Below are positions 1 to 8,792 of a stretch of 32,745 bases of DNA, one piece after another. Under the pieces are notes generated by a model that was not told the DNA's origin, made no database searches, and was given only the letters and a program-made list of their open reading frames with translations. Origin of the DNA: Candidatus Scalindua sp. Lineage in GTDB: Bacteria > Planctomycetota > Brocadiia > Brocadiales > Scalinduaceae. The stretch spans positions 1 to 32,745 of the forward strand of contig JAIQZR010000156.1 of NCBI GenBank assembly GCA_021777035.1, read 5' to 3'. Both the position numbers and the translations under genes were made by a program. Numbering within the stretch: the first letter of the stretch is position 1; each line of letters opens with the position of its first letter.

Positions 1-159
1 TATAATTCATTGTTATACAACAACTTAAGGAATTGAATTGTATCATATTACTCCCAATTTGCAAGGGTTTTATCGCAACGTTACACGCATAAATCACGGC
101 TATTAATACACTTAGGAATTTCCGTACAGAAACTAGTTAAATACATCACTTGCCAATTA

Positions 160-1338
160 GTGTCTGTTTTCCTCGTATTGATAATTCCGGTAAATGCGAA
201 TGGGACAACGTGCGTACTAACCCAGAATCATAGTTACGCGGACGGTACCCTTGATATGGATTTTACCCTGGGTGTATCAACTCAGGCAACCTGGAATGTT
301 TATTTATCTGTTTTAGACTTTGCCGTTCCTTTATTCTCAATCCCACTCCCGGCAATTGCTTCACCCATATCTGTCCCACTCTCTATTCCCGGTTTTCCAG
401 ACATTGGTGGAATTGGAGTTTTAACGACACTCACTACACCAGTCGATGGGATAATCTGCTCTGATTGGTTGACAGTTGACACGTCATCACCTGTTGGCCC
501 AATATTATTTAAGTTTCCGGATACCGGCCAAACTCAGGATTTTACGCCCACGTTTGGAGAAGATTCCGACTACACAATCAATCCGCCATCGTACACAGAC
601 AATGGAGATGGTACAGTTACAGATAACAATACCGGCCTTATGTGGCAGCAAGAGGATGATGATATTCAAAGGACATGGGACGAAGCAGTAAGCTACTCTG
701 AAGGCCTTTCGCTTGCCGGGCATACTGACTGGAGACTGCCGGGCGTAAAAGAACTCAAAAATATTGTAAATCTGGGCAATTACAATCCTGCAATGGATAG
801 CACATATTTTCCGAATACAAATCCATCGTACTATTGGTCATTTACTACCCTTGTGGGTGACCCCGGTGGTGCATGGCTCGTATATTTCTACAACGGGTAT
901 GTCGTCAATTACTATAAGTGGGACCGCTACTATGTCAGGTGTGTGAGAGGCGGCACAGATACAGCAGACTTTACTGATAATGGTGACGGGACTGTCACGG
1001 ACAATGTAACGGACCTCATGTGGCAGCAAGAGGACGATGATACTGAACGCAGTTGGGATGATGCCATTACGTATTGCGAAGGCATTTCGCTTGCCGGTCA
1101 TGCTGACTGGCGGCTTCCAAATTATAAGGAGCTTAGCTCTATTATTGATTATAGTCTATTCTCTCCCGCGATAGACGGGACATATTTTCCAAATACAGAC
1201 TCTGGGCTTTATTGGTCATCTACTGCCTGTGTGAGTTGCCCCAACAGCGCATGGGATATCAATTTCAGCTATGGACTCATCGGCAAGTACGGTAAGGCTG
1301 GCAGTCGCTATATCAGGTGTGTCCGGGGTGGACAGTGA
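160..1338 (+). CDS. Secreted protein with two DUF1566 (Lcl C-terminal-like) domains
   Basis: No enzymatic role is known to me for this family; DUF1566 domains occur in exported or surface proteins of environmental bacteria. The N-terminus is a short hydrophobic stretch ending near an Ala-Asn site, so export is likely. After a Pro/Ser-rich region of about 120 residues come two tandem copies of the same domain, beginning near residues 145 and 271. Each has the hallmark order DNGDGTVTDN, LMWQQEDDD, AGHxDWRLP, YYWS or LYWSS, and a terminal RCVRGG. The GTG start at 160 has no clear ribosome binding site and gives a signal peptide without a basic n-region. The open frame continues upstream to 37 and would encode a Lys-containing n-region from about 124, where an AGGA sits at good spacing from a GTA codon (see findings). 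The domain call is firm and the start is not. Confidence 0.8.
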   Translation: MSVFLVLIIPVNANGTTCVLTQNHSYADGTLDMDFTLGVSTQATWNVYLSVLDFAVPLFSIPLPAIASPISVPLSIPGFPDIGGIGVLTTLTTPVDGIICSDWLTVDTSSPVGPILFKFPDTGQTQDFTPTFGEDSDYTINPPSYTDNGDGTVTDNNTGLMWQQEDDDIQRTWDEAVSYSEGLSLAGHTDWRLPGVKELKNIVNLGNYNPAMDSTYFPNTNPSYYWSFTTLVGDPGGAWLVYFYNGYVVNYYKWDRYYVRCVRGGTDTADFTDNGDGTVTDNVTDLMWQQEDDDTERSWDDAITYCEGISLAGHADWRLPNYKELSSIIDYSLFSPAIDGTYFPNTDSGLYWSSTACVSCPNSAWDINFSYGLIGKYGKAGSRYIRCVRGGQ

Positions 1339-1385
1339 GTTGGTTATTATGCGGGGATAAAGACCCTCGGTGACTTTTGACACGT

Positions 1386-1432
1386 TAGGAGCCGTCTCCT
1401 GACGGCGATCGCCAACCGGAGTTGGCTCCTAC
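1386..1432. repeat. BIME-like double palindrome (two inverted REP hairpins)
   Basis: The outer arms TAGGAGCC and GGCTCCTA bracket two perfect small hairpins: GCCGTC-TCCT-GACGGC at 1391-1406 and GCCAAC-CGGA-GTTGGC at 1411-1426, joined by the palindrome GGCGATCGCC. Read on the minus strand the element begins GTAG followed by a hairpin, which is the classic foot of REP sequences mobilised by RAYT transposases. It lies between the DUF1566 gene and the end of tatA, where it could also stabilise or terminate the converging transcripts. Calling it a dispersed REP/BIME is inference from structure. Confidence 0.6.
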
Positions 1433-1475
1433 CAAAACATTGGAATTCCTCATACATTCAATTAACAAGTAATAT

Positions 1476-1703
1476 TTATTTTACGTTAACATCTTCCTTG
1501 TCAATATTCTTAATATCTTCCTTTACCTCATCAACTTCATCATTGACGCCCTTCAAACCTTTTTTAAATTCTACAAATCCTTTTCCAATGGACCTCATAG
1601 TCCCCGGAAGCCTTTTACCAAAAATTAACAACGCAACAATCAGTATGATAATCCACTCAAAGCCGCCAGGAATACCAAACCACCCAATTGGAATATTAAT
1701 CAT
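1476..1703 (-). CDS. tatA: Sec-independent protein translocase protein TatA/TatE
   Basis: This is the pore-forming subunit of the twin-arginine translocase, which moves folded proteins across the cytoplasmic membrane. The 75-residue protein has the family layout: one transmembrane helix (about residues 13-28, WIIILIVALLIFGKRLP), the FGxxxLP hinge, an amphipathic helix (MRSIGKGFVEFKKGLKG) and an acidic/basic charged tail. A GGAGG lies 8 bases upstream of the ATG. No tatC or tatB is visible next to it, so they must be elsewhere. It is the last gene of the long minus-strand run. TatA and TatE cannot be told apart here. Confidence 0.9.
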   Translation of the reverse strand: MINIPIGWFGIPGGFEWIIILIVALLIFGKRLPGTMRSIGKGFVEFKKGLKGVNDEVDEVKEDIKNIDKEDVNVK

Positions 1704-1747
1704 TTTAAATCGCCTCCATATCGTACTTCAATTATGAGATAATGGGA

Positions 1748-2719
1748 TCATCTATCTCGTTTAATCACATAATTACCTAGTTCTATAAGTGCTGTTTTAT
1801 GGACTGAATCCTGTATGATGGATAGTTCATCCTGTGCATCCATTACCAGCCGTCTTGCTGTTTCGTATGCGTAATCAACAGCGTCATGTTCTGCAAGCAA
1901 ATCAGCTATCGCAGCTTTTGAGTCTTTGCTATTGTTCTGGAAAATAAGTTCAAGCGCACTCTCTTTTCGATCAGTCGGCAACTTATCCACTAATCTAATA
2001 AATGGTAATGTCAGCTTTCCACTCTGAGTGTCTAAATTTATCGGTTTTCCCATTTTCTCTTCTGTACCCATAACGTCCAGACAATCGTCTATTATCTGAA
2101 AAGCCATCCCAATTTTTGAACCATAGTTGGTAAGAACCTCTGTCTGTTTTTTGTTTGCCCCGGAAGCGATTGCCCCTAATTTACAACTGGCGGCACAAAG
2201 AGAAGCCGTTTTGCGCTCTATAATGCTCAGGTACTCAGATTCTGTAACCTCGGCATCATAACATCTTAGGAGCTGGACGATCTCACCTTCACACAAGATA
2301 TTTATGGTCTGAGACATTATGAGTGTTGCCATCTGGGAATCGAGGGCAGAAAGTATTGTATAGGCCCTCGAAAAAAGGTAGTCGCCAAACAAAATGGAAA
2401 TTTTACTTCCCCATTTTATGTTCATAGTCTCGACATGCCTTCTAACCACCGCTTCATCAATAATATCATCATGTACAAGTGTTGCCGTATGTATAAGTTC
2501 CACAACTACTGCTAAATCAATATGTTGCGGCATTAAGCCGCCTGAGCATTGACCTGATAACAAAAGCAATGCAGGTCGAAACCTTTTGCCCTGTATCTTA
2601 CTGACATGGAACACTAGATCTGAAAGGCGTTTGTCTGCAGGGGATAAATCGCTGTAAAGACGATCCTCTACCTCACGCATTTGATCTTTTAAAGGTGCTA
2701 AAATAGCATCCGTACTCAT
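1748..2719 (-). CDS. ispB: Trans-polyprenyl diphosphate synthase (IspB/HepT type)
   Basis: The enzyme condenses isopentenyl diphosphate onto allylic diphosphates to make the long isoprenoid tail of a quinone. Both aspartate-rich motifs are present: DDIID at residues 84-88, followed by VVRRH, and DDCLD at 211-215. The KxxRFRP motif is near residues 45-49. The length of 323 residues is normal for octaprenyl or solanesyl synthases. There is a 133-bp gap to bioD upstream and 44 bp to tatA downstream, all in the same direction. Chain length cannot be read with confidence from sequence alone, so the ispB symbol is by family. Confidence 0.88.
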   Translation of the reverse strand: MSTDAILAPLKDQMREVEDRLYSDLSPADKRLSDLVFHVSKIQGKRFRPALLLLSGQCSGGLMPQHIDLAVVVELIHTATLVHDDIIDEAVVRRHVETMNIKWGSKISILFGDYLFSRAYTILSALDSQMATLIMSQTINILCEGEIVQLLRCYDAEVTESEYLSIIERKTASLCAASCKLGAIASGANKKQTEVLTNYGSKIGMAFQIIDDCLDVMGTEEKMGKPINLDTQSGKLTLPFIRLVDKLPTDRKESALELIFQNNSKDSKAAIADLLAEHDAVDYAYETARRLVMDAQDELSIIQDSVHKTALIELGNYVIKRDR

Positions 2720-2852
2720 CTGGTATAAGACTCCTAACTATTTCCTGAACGTATTAATTTATTAAAAGGGTCGGGTATGTTATCAAGAACTCAAAAAAAT
2801 GTCAATTATGTTTTATCCCATTATTTCACTCTTTACGTATACCAAAAACAGC

Positions 2853-3560
<708 letters not shown>

Positions 3561-3584
3561 TCAGTTCTTCGTAACGTCTAAACC

Positions 3585-4385
3585 CTAATGCCCTAAAACC
3601 AGCTTGTCACCCTTTTTCAATTTCAGGACATCTCCAGCGTTACCCAGATTCACTGATATTTCCAGATAACCGGAACTCCCAAATATTGCCAACGCCTCGT
3701 TGGCACCTACATCTGAATATGAACTACAGATACCGTTAATCCTTCTCCTGTCCATAGTAATTGACACTCTTTCCATTCCAATATCCATCCTGTCAAAAAT
3801 TTCTTTATTGATATTGGTAATAACATTGCCAAAGCTGTCCACATATATAATTTCTGCCGTTAACTCTCCGTCCGGAGAAAGAATCGGTTTTGGCAGACTA
3901 ATTTCTTTGATCTTGTCAATTCTTTCACCAAGTTCCTTGTAACTGACACCTTTAGAGAGATGTGAAGCTACAGGCGCAAAGATATCTCGCCCGTGAAATG
4001 TATCACTAACTGTCTGCAAGAAAAATTTCCTATTAGTAACATCTCTAATCGACGGAGACTCCTCCTTCGCAATAACCAGTGAGAGCACTCCATTGTCAGG
4101 CGCAAGGAACAGATAATCCTCAGTTTTTAAACAAAGAATTTTCCTCTCACTCCCTACTCCCGGATCAACTACAACCACGTGGATAGTCCCCTTGGGAAAA
4201 TAATTATATGAATCACTAAGGACACAAGCCGCCTGAAAAATATCTTGGGCAGCTATTGTATTGCTAATGTCAATTACGCTTGCCGATGGGTTGATATTGG
4301 CCATTACACCCTTCATAACGCCTGAATATCCATCTTGTAAACCAAAATCAGTTATTAACGTTATTATTGATTGTTTCTTAGACAT
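3585..4385 (-). CDS. S-adenosyl-L-methionine hydrolase / hydroxide adenosyltransferase (DUF62 family)
   Basis: Members of this family hydrolyse SAM to adenosine and methionine and are relatives of fluorinase and chlorinase. Family hallmarks are an N-terminal ITLITDFGLQDGYSGVMKG, then VVVDPGVGSERK, then LAPDNGVLS, a DTFHGRDIFAPVAS segment, and a C-terminal VDSFGNVITNI. The length of 266 residues is standard. No halogenase-type insertion loop is apparent, so the hydrolase is more likely than a halogenase. The gene is 27 bases ahead of bioD. The 204-bp gap to amrS upstream may hold its own promoter, but I see no convincing one. Confidence 0.88.
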   Translation of the reverse strand: MSKKQSIITLITDFGLQDGYSGVMKGVMANINPSASVIDISNTIAAQDIFQAACVLSDSYNYFPKGTIHVVVVDPGVGSERKILCLKTEDYLFLAPDNGVLSLVIAKEESPSIRDVTNRKFFLQTVSDTFHGRDIFAPVASHLSKGVSYKELGERIDKIKEISLPKPILSPDGELTAEIIYVDSFGNVITNINKEIFDRMDIGMERVSITMDRRRINGICSSYSDVGANEALAIFGSSGYLEISVNLGNAGDVLKLKKGDKLVLGH

Positions 4386-4589
4386 ACATAAATCCTCAAA
4401 ATAATTTTCCGTTATTCTATAACGTATCCACTTGCCAGACCATCTAAATCTGTTGCTTTGCGTTTTTATATTACTGTATCTACCGTCTTAATGCAATCTT
4501 CGATAACCACATGCATTTCTCATCGAAACAAAGTTCTCTTTCCCGTAACACTAGAAACTCACAAATCGCTCAAATTAAATGGATCTTTT

Positions 4590-5684
4590 TTATCCGGGAC
4601 TGCCAACAATCGGGATCTTAGCATTACAGTTTGTGCACAACCCGTCCCTAATTTCATATGTTCGAACACTGAAACCTGCCCTTTCAATCAGCATTTTTCC
4701 GCAACTATGACAATAAGTATTGTCCCACTTGTGCCCGGGAACGTTTCCTATGTAAACATATTTGAGCCCCTCTTCAACACCTATCTCTCTAGCCGATTCT
4801 AAAGTTGCAACCGGAGTAGATGGCACGTGTGACAACTCGAGATATGGATGAAATCTGCTCACGTGCCACGGGGTCTCATCTCCGAGATTTTGCACAATCC
4901 ATCTGGAAATGCCATGTAACTCTTCGGCACCATCATTATAACCAGGCACTACATTAGTTACTATTTCCACATGCATGTTCCATTTTGATTTCGCCCTGAT
5001 TGCCGCATCTAAAATCGGCTTTACACTCTTTATACCGGTAACGTCTCTATAGAAACAGTGCCTGGGATCTTGCAAGTCATCACTTACCTTAATATCTGTC
5101 CCCGAGGAACCTTTTGCCACGAAACTGTCATAGCCCTTTATGTCTACTCTGTAGGCATCTAAAAACGGCCCGATTGCGTCTAATGCATCCGGCTCTATAT
5201 AACCGTTTGTCACAAAAACTGTATACAGTCCTTTTTCCTTTGCTAATTTTGCGCCATCAATTGCATACTCAAGCCAGATTGTCGGTTCATTGTAGGTCCA
5301 CGAAATACCTTTACATCTGTTTTTCACTGAAAGAGCAACCAACTCCTTCGGAGAAATATAGGATGTGTTTCTATCACTACTATCAATACCTGAATGGGCT
5401 ATTTGCCAATTTTGGCAATGAACACATCGCATATTGCATCCAAGAGAACCGATTGAGAATGTGTGGCTACCGGGAAAGAAATGGTATAACGGTTTTTTTT
5501 CTATTGCGTCGGCACACGCCGATGAAACGCTACCATAAATCATCGAAAAGAGTTTACCGTCTATATTTTTCCTGACCCCACAGTAACCCAATTTACCATC
5601 TGCGATTACACATCTATGCGGACACAAACAGCAGCCAACTCTCTTACTATCTTCTGCATGATAAAACAGCGCTTCATGTTTCAT
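4590..5684 (-). CDS. amrS: AmmeMemoRadiSam-system radical SAM enzyme (AmrS-like)
   Basis: This is a radical SAM protein of the family that often accompanies MEMO1 and AMMECR1 homologues. The 4Fe-4S motif CNMRCVHC (CxxxCxxC) is at residues 83-90, after a Cys-rich N-terminus (CCLCPHRC, residues 18-25) typical of AmrS. The C-terminus has a zinc-ribbon-like pair (CHSC near 329 and CTNC near 352). The WTYNEPT motif is present. The exact reaction is not settled in my knowledge, so none is assigned. Neither MEMO nor AMMECR1 partner genes are present here. It starts 42 bases after the cupin gene and is probably in the nadE operon. Confidence 0.85.
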   Translation of the reverse strand: MKHEALFYHAEDSKRVGCCLCPHRCVIADGKLGYCGVRKNIDGKLFSMIYGSVSSACADAIEKKPLYHFFPGSHTFSIGSLGCNMRCVHCQNWQIAHSGIDSSDRNTSYISPKELVALSVKNRCKGISWTYNEPTIWLEYAIDGAKLAKEKGLYTVFVTNGYIEPDALDAIGPFLDAYRVDIKGYDSFVAKGSSGTDIKVSDDLQDPRHCFYRDVTGIKSVKPILDAAIRAKSKWNMHVEIVTNVVPGYNDGAEELHGISRWIVQNLGDETPWHVSRFHPYLELSHVPSTPVATLESAREIGVEEGLKYVYIGNVPGHKWDNTYCHSCGKMLIERAGFSVRTYEIRDGLCTNCNAKIPIVGSPG

Positions 5685-5726
5685 TGTAGTTGTTTTTGCT
5701 TCGCTCTTGACCCCGCCAGATCAGAT

Positions 5727-6128
5727 TTACACTCTTCCATAATCATCTTCCAAGCGTATGATATCATCTTCTCCAAAATATTCTCCCTGCTGTATCTCTA
5801 TAAACGTCAATATCTCATCACTATTATTAGACATACGATGTGCTGCCTCCCGAGGTATATCTACTGTATTCCCTTTTTCCATATAAATATCTTTACCATC
5901 AATAGTTACCATACCTTTCCCCTCGACCACCATCCAATGCTCACTTCTACTTAAGTGCTTTTGGTAGCTCAGCCTTTTCTCCGGCAACACAGTTATCCTC
6001 TTTACTTTATAAGCAGATTCGTCCAACAACACCTCCCATCTGCCCCATGGAGCGGTTGCATTCTTTGCATACGATTCAGGTTTACTCATCCCCCCCCCTA
6101 CCAGTAAAATAATCTCTTCACTCTTCAC
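5727..6128 (-). CDS. Small cupin, mannose-6-phosphate isomerase type II C-terminal-like
   Basis: This is a single cupin domain of about 120 residues like the C-terminal isomerase domain of bifunctional mannose-1-P guanylyltransferase/mannose-6-P isomerases: PWGRWEVL, KRLSYQKHLSRSEHWMVVEGKG and IPREAAHRMSN. The metal-binding His/Glu set (QxHxxRSEHW) is complete. The open frame begins at a GTG at 6128 inside a 7-bp tandem repeat. An ATG at 6087-6089 (residue 14) directly follows a nine-G tract that could serve as a ribosome binding site. The ATG gives MSKPESYAKN and fits the domain boundary better, so the 120-residue form (5727-6089) may be the true protein. The gene lies between nadE and amrS. 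Its substrate is unknown. Confidence 0.75.
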   Translation of the reverse strand: MKSEEIILLVGGGMSKPESYAKNATAPWGRWEVLLDESAYKVKRITVLPEKRLSYQKHLSRSEHWMVVEGKGMVTIDGKDIYMEKGNTVDIPREAAHRMSNNSDEILTFIEIQQGEYFGEDDIIRLEDDYGRV

Positions 6129-6134
6129 TCTTCA
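6090..6134 (-). repeat. G9 homopolymer and 7-bp tandem repeat at the cupin start
   Basis: On the minus strand three copies of a GTGAAGA-type heptamer (about 6113-6134) overlap the GTG start of the cupin gene. A run of nine G (6090-6098) abuts the alternative ATG at 6089. Both are slippage-prone and neither unit is a multiple of three. The tract is directly visible; any regulatory role is inference. Confidence 0.6.
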
Positions 6135-6150
6135 CTTACTTAATATACTA

Positions 6151-7827
6151 CTATCTTGTATATCGTTGCGCAAGAGGCATCCTCCTGCCAGTTCCAAACG
6201 CCTTTGTAGTAACCTTTAGTCCCGGGGCCGCCTGTTTCCTCTTGTACTCATTTTTATCAACCTTATTGATAATATCTTTAACAAGCGACTCATCATAGCC
6301 CATACTCACGATATCATCTACATCCTTTGATTCCTCAACATAGGCCCTTAGCACTCCATCCAGAACATCATACGGAGGCAATGAATCCTGGTCCTTTTGA
6401 TTTGGACGCAATTCGGCTGACGGAGGTTTTCCGATAGTTTCAGTAGGAATAATCTCTTTTCTCAAATTGATATATTCAGCAAGATCATACACCATGGTCT
6501 TGGGAATATCTGATATAACTGCCAGCCCACCACACATATCGCCATATAGAGTGCAATAACCAACGGCAAGTTCCGATTTGTTTCCGGTTGTGAGCACAAG
6601 GTATCCGAATTTATTTGAAATGGCCATCAGGATTTTACCCCTTATCCTCGCCTGTAGATTCTCTTCTGTAACATCAAATGGAAGCCCTGCAAATACGCCA
6701 CTCAATGTCTTTGTATACGCATTATAAACTGACTTTATTGGTATCACCCTACATTCAATTCCAAGTCTTTCAGCCAGCACCATGGAGTCTTCTATACTAC
6801 CTTTGGATGAAAAGTGTGAAGGCATTGTGACACCAATCACCTTGTCCCTGCCAAGGGCCTTAACTGCAATTACGGCAGTAACGGCAGAATCTATTCCACC
6901 GCTCAGGCCAATTACGGCTTTTTTGAATCCGCATTTTTTTAAATAATCCCGCGTACCCAGGATTAAGGCTTTATAGACAGACCCAACATCACCTTCACCT
7001 ACCACGCCTGGAGTTTCTCTCTTAACCGACTTTGATTTACTATCCACTGCGCTCACATCCGTGCCCTTGAACTCTACCATGAGTAAGTTCTCTTCAAACC
7101 CCGGAGCCCGGCTTACTATAATCCCATCTTTATTGATCGCAAGACTGTTTCCATCAAATATCAGATCGTCATTACCTCCAATCTGATTCACAAAAATAAT
7201 TGGTACACTGTTCCTCTTTGCGTGGCCTGACAGCATCTTCATCCTGGCATCCTGCTTACCAATAGTAAAAGGCGATGCCGAAATATTTATAATAATCTCC
7301 GCACCCTGCCTCATCATGCATCCGACCGGATCACTGTGATGAATTGTTCCCGGCCAAACGACATCTGCCCCCCAGGCATCCTCGCAAATAGAAATACCAA
7401 ACCTCCTGCCGGATATTTTTGCTACTGAAATGTTATGCGTCGGTTCAAAATACCTCTCTTCATCAAATACGTCATAGGTAGGCAGCAAAGATTTATAATG
7501 TATGGAGACAATCTTCCCGTTTTTTATATACGCCGCCGCATTATATAAAGTCTTTCCACGCGGTGCCGCATTTCTGTCAACAAAACCTACAATAGCTGAA
7601 ATACCGGTAACACTCTCCTTTACCACTTGTAGAGCTTTCAGATTACTATCTATAAACCCTGAAAGCTCCAACATGTCCTTTGGCGGATAGCCCACAATGC
7701 TCATCTCAGGAAATACAACCAGATCCGCTCCCTTCTCCCTGGCAATATTTATGAACTTGCAGATCTTTCGCGCATTCTGCTTAAACGCGCCAACAGTTGG
7801 ATTTATTTGGGCCAGACAAATTTTCAT
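6151..7827 (-). CDS. nadE: Glutamine-dependent NAD(+) synthetase
   Basis: The protein makes NAD from deamido-NAD, ATP and glutamine, the last step shared by de novo and salvage routes. It has two domains. Residues 1 to about 260 are a nitrilase-type glutaminase with the Glu-Lys-Cys triad visible as E41 (FPEMS), K112 (YKSLLP) and C148 (ISICEDAW). Residues about 285-558 are the NAD synthase domain with the ATP-pyrophosphatase P-loop SGGIDS at 309-314. The length of 558 residues fits the bacterial two-domain form. A GGGGA lies upstream of the ATG. It appears to head the minus-strand run that continues into the cupin and amrS, with a weak candidate promoter at 7911-7938. Confidence 0.95.
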   Translation of the reverse strand: MKICLAQINPTVGAFKQNARKICKFINIAREKGADLVVFPEMSIVGYPPKDMLELSGFIDSNLKALQVVKESVTGISAIVGFVDRNAAPRGKTLYNAAAYIKNGKIVSIHYKSLLPTYDVFDEERYFEPTHNISVAKISGRRFGISICEDAWGADVVWPGTIHHSDPVGCMMRQGAEIIINISASPFTIGKQDARMKMLSGHAKRNSVPIIFVNQIGGNDDLIFDGNSLAINKDGIIVSRAPGFEENLLMVEFKGTDVSAVDSKSKSVKRETPGVVGEGDVGSVYKALILGTRDYLKKCGFKKAVIGLSGGIDSAVTAVIAVKALGRDKVIGVTMPSHFSSKGSIEDSMVLAERLGIECRVIPIKSVYNAYTKTLSGVFAGLPFDVTEENLQARIRGKILMAISNKFGYLVLTTGNKSELAVGYCTLYGDMCGGLAVISDIPKTMVYDLAEYINLRKEIIPTETIGKPPSAELRPNQKDQDSLPPYDVLDGVLRAYVEESKDVDDIVSMGYDESLVKDIINKVDKNEYKRKQAAPGLKVTTKAFGTGRRMPLAQRYTR

Positions 7828-7910
7828 AAATTGGTCCCCACATATTTAGAAATGGAGATAAGCACTGATTAATTATTTTCAAGTACACCGTATTCACAGG
7901 CATTCAAAGA

Positions 7911-7938
7911 TTTATAAGCATTTAATAGTACAATTCAA
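7911..7938 (-). promoter_or_regulatory. Candidate sigma-70 promoter for nadE
   Basis: On the minus strand a TTGAAT (-35-like, 7933-7938) and TATAAA (-10-like, 7911-7916) are separated by 16 bases, about 85 bases ahead of the nadE ATG. The -35 match is weak, so this is only a candidate. Confidence 0.4.
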
Positions 7939-7956
7939 CACATAAATCAATAAAAT

Positions 7957-7984
7957 TTGACAACTATCGTATAAACCTGATAAT
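7957..7984 (+). promoter_or_regulatory. Sigma-70-like promoter for cysH with a very short leader
   Basis: A consensus TTGACA (7957-7962) and GATAAT (7979-7984) are separated by 16 bases. The cysH ATG is at 7999, only 14 bases past the -10 box, so the untranslated leader would be about 7-9 bases. An AGG (7990-7992) is the only ribosome-binding-like element. Confidence 0.6.
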
Positions 7985-7998
7985 ATGCAGGTAGCTAA

Positions 7999-8778
7999 AT
8001 GAATAACATAACGATTGACCAAAAACTTGTTGATAGACTGGAAGAGATTGCAGATCCGGGTGAATTAATGGCCGAGCTGTTTCGCATATTCGGGAAACGG
8101 GCTGCAATAGGTACGAGTGGACAATGGACAGGAGTGGCTTTGATAGATATGGTGGTTCGTGCCGGTATTTCAGTCCCCCGTGTTTACACCGTGGATACCC
8201 TACGCCTTTTTCCGGAAACATACGATCTCTTCCGTGAACTGGAGAAAAGGTACAATATCAAGATTGAAAAAGCGGCACCTGATTTTGATGCGGTAAGCAG
8301 AATGGTTCGTGACCACGGAGAAAGTCTCTTTTTTGATAGCAAGGCGAAACAGGAATATTGCTGTAAGATACGCAAGGTTGACCCAAATAACAGGATACTT
8401 GACACCCTTGATGTCTGGATTACAGGGTTGCGGGCCGATCAATCCGATGCCAGATCTCAAACTAAGCGAATAGATATTATTCAACATAAACAACAGGACG
8501 GGAAGGTACGCCCCTTACTCAAAGTGACTCCTTTAATTGCATGGACTGAAGAAAGAGTCAAGGAGTACGTCAGTGTCAATAATGTACCTGTACATAAATT
8601 GCTTGAGATGGAAAGAGATGGATGGCACTACGCCTCACTTGGATGTACTATCTGCACAACCCCCATCGGATCTAACGAAACACGCCGTGCAGGACGTTGG
8701 CGATGGTTTAACCATCAACTCAACGACGACCACAAAGAGTGCGGTCTGCACCTCACCGGTAGCAGGAATAGTCCCTAA
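7999..8778 (+). CDS. cysH: Phosphoadenylyl/adenylyl-sulfate reductase (iron-sulfur APS reductase type)
   Basis: This enzyme reduces activated sulfate (APS or PAPS) to sulfite in assimilation, using thioredoxin. The 4Fe-4S cysteines that mark the APS-reductase type are present: C121-C122 (EYCCKIRK) and C216 with C219 (GCTIC). The catalytic C-terminal motif ECGLH has its cysteine at residue 248. The TGLRADQS motif is present near residues 140-147. The phosphate-binding loop reads GTSGQWTG rather than the commoner SxxGAEDxVL, a mild deviation. The length of 259 residues is normal. No cysN, cysD or sat is adjacent. The gene converges on yggS with a 14-bp gap. The CC/CxxC pattern favours APS over PAPS as substrate. 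Confidence 0.88.
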   Translation: MNNITIDQKLVDRLEEIADPGELMAELFRIFGKRAAIGTSGQWTGVALIDMVVRAGISVPRVYTVDTLRLFPETYDLFRELEKRYNIKIEKAAPDFDAVSRMVRDHGESLFFDSKAKQEYCCKIRKVDPNNRILDTLDVWITGLRADQSDARSQTKRIDIIQHKQQDGKVRPLLKVTPLIAWTEERVKEYVSVNNVPVHKLLEMERDGWHYASLGCTICTTPIGSNETRRAGRWRWFNHQLNDDHKECGLHLTGSRNSP

Positions 8779-8792
8779 CCGGAAACTACTGA

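Noticed and set aside
592-1338. Tandem similarity as a DNA repeat array
   Set aside because: It is explained by two homologous DUF1566 protein domains in one reading frame.
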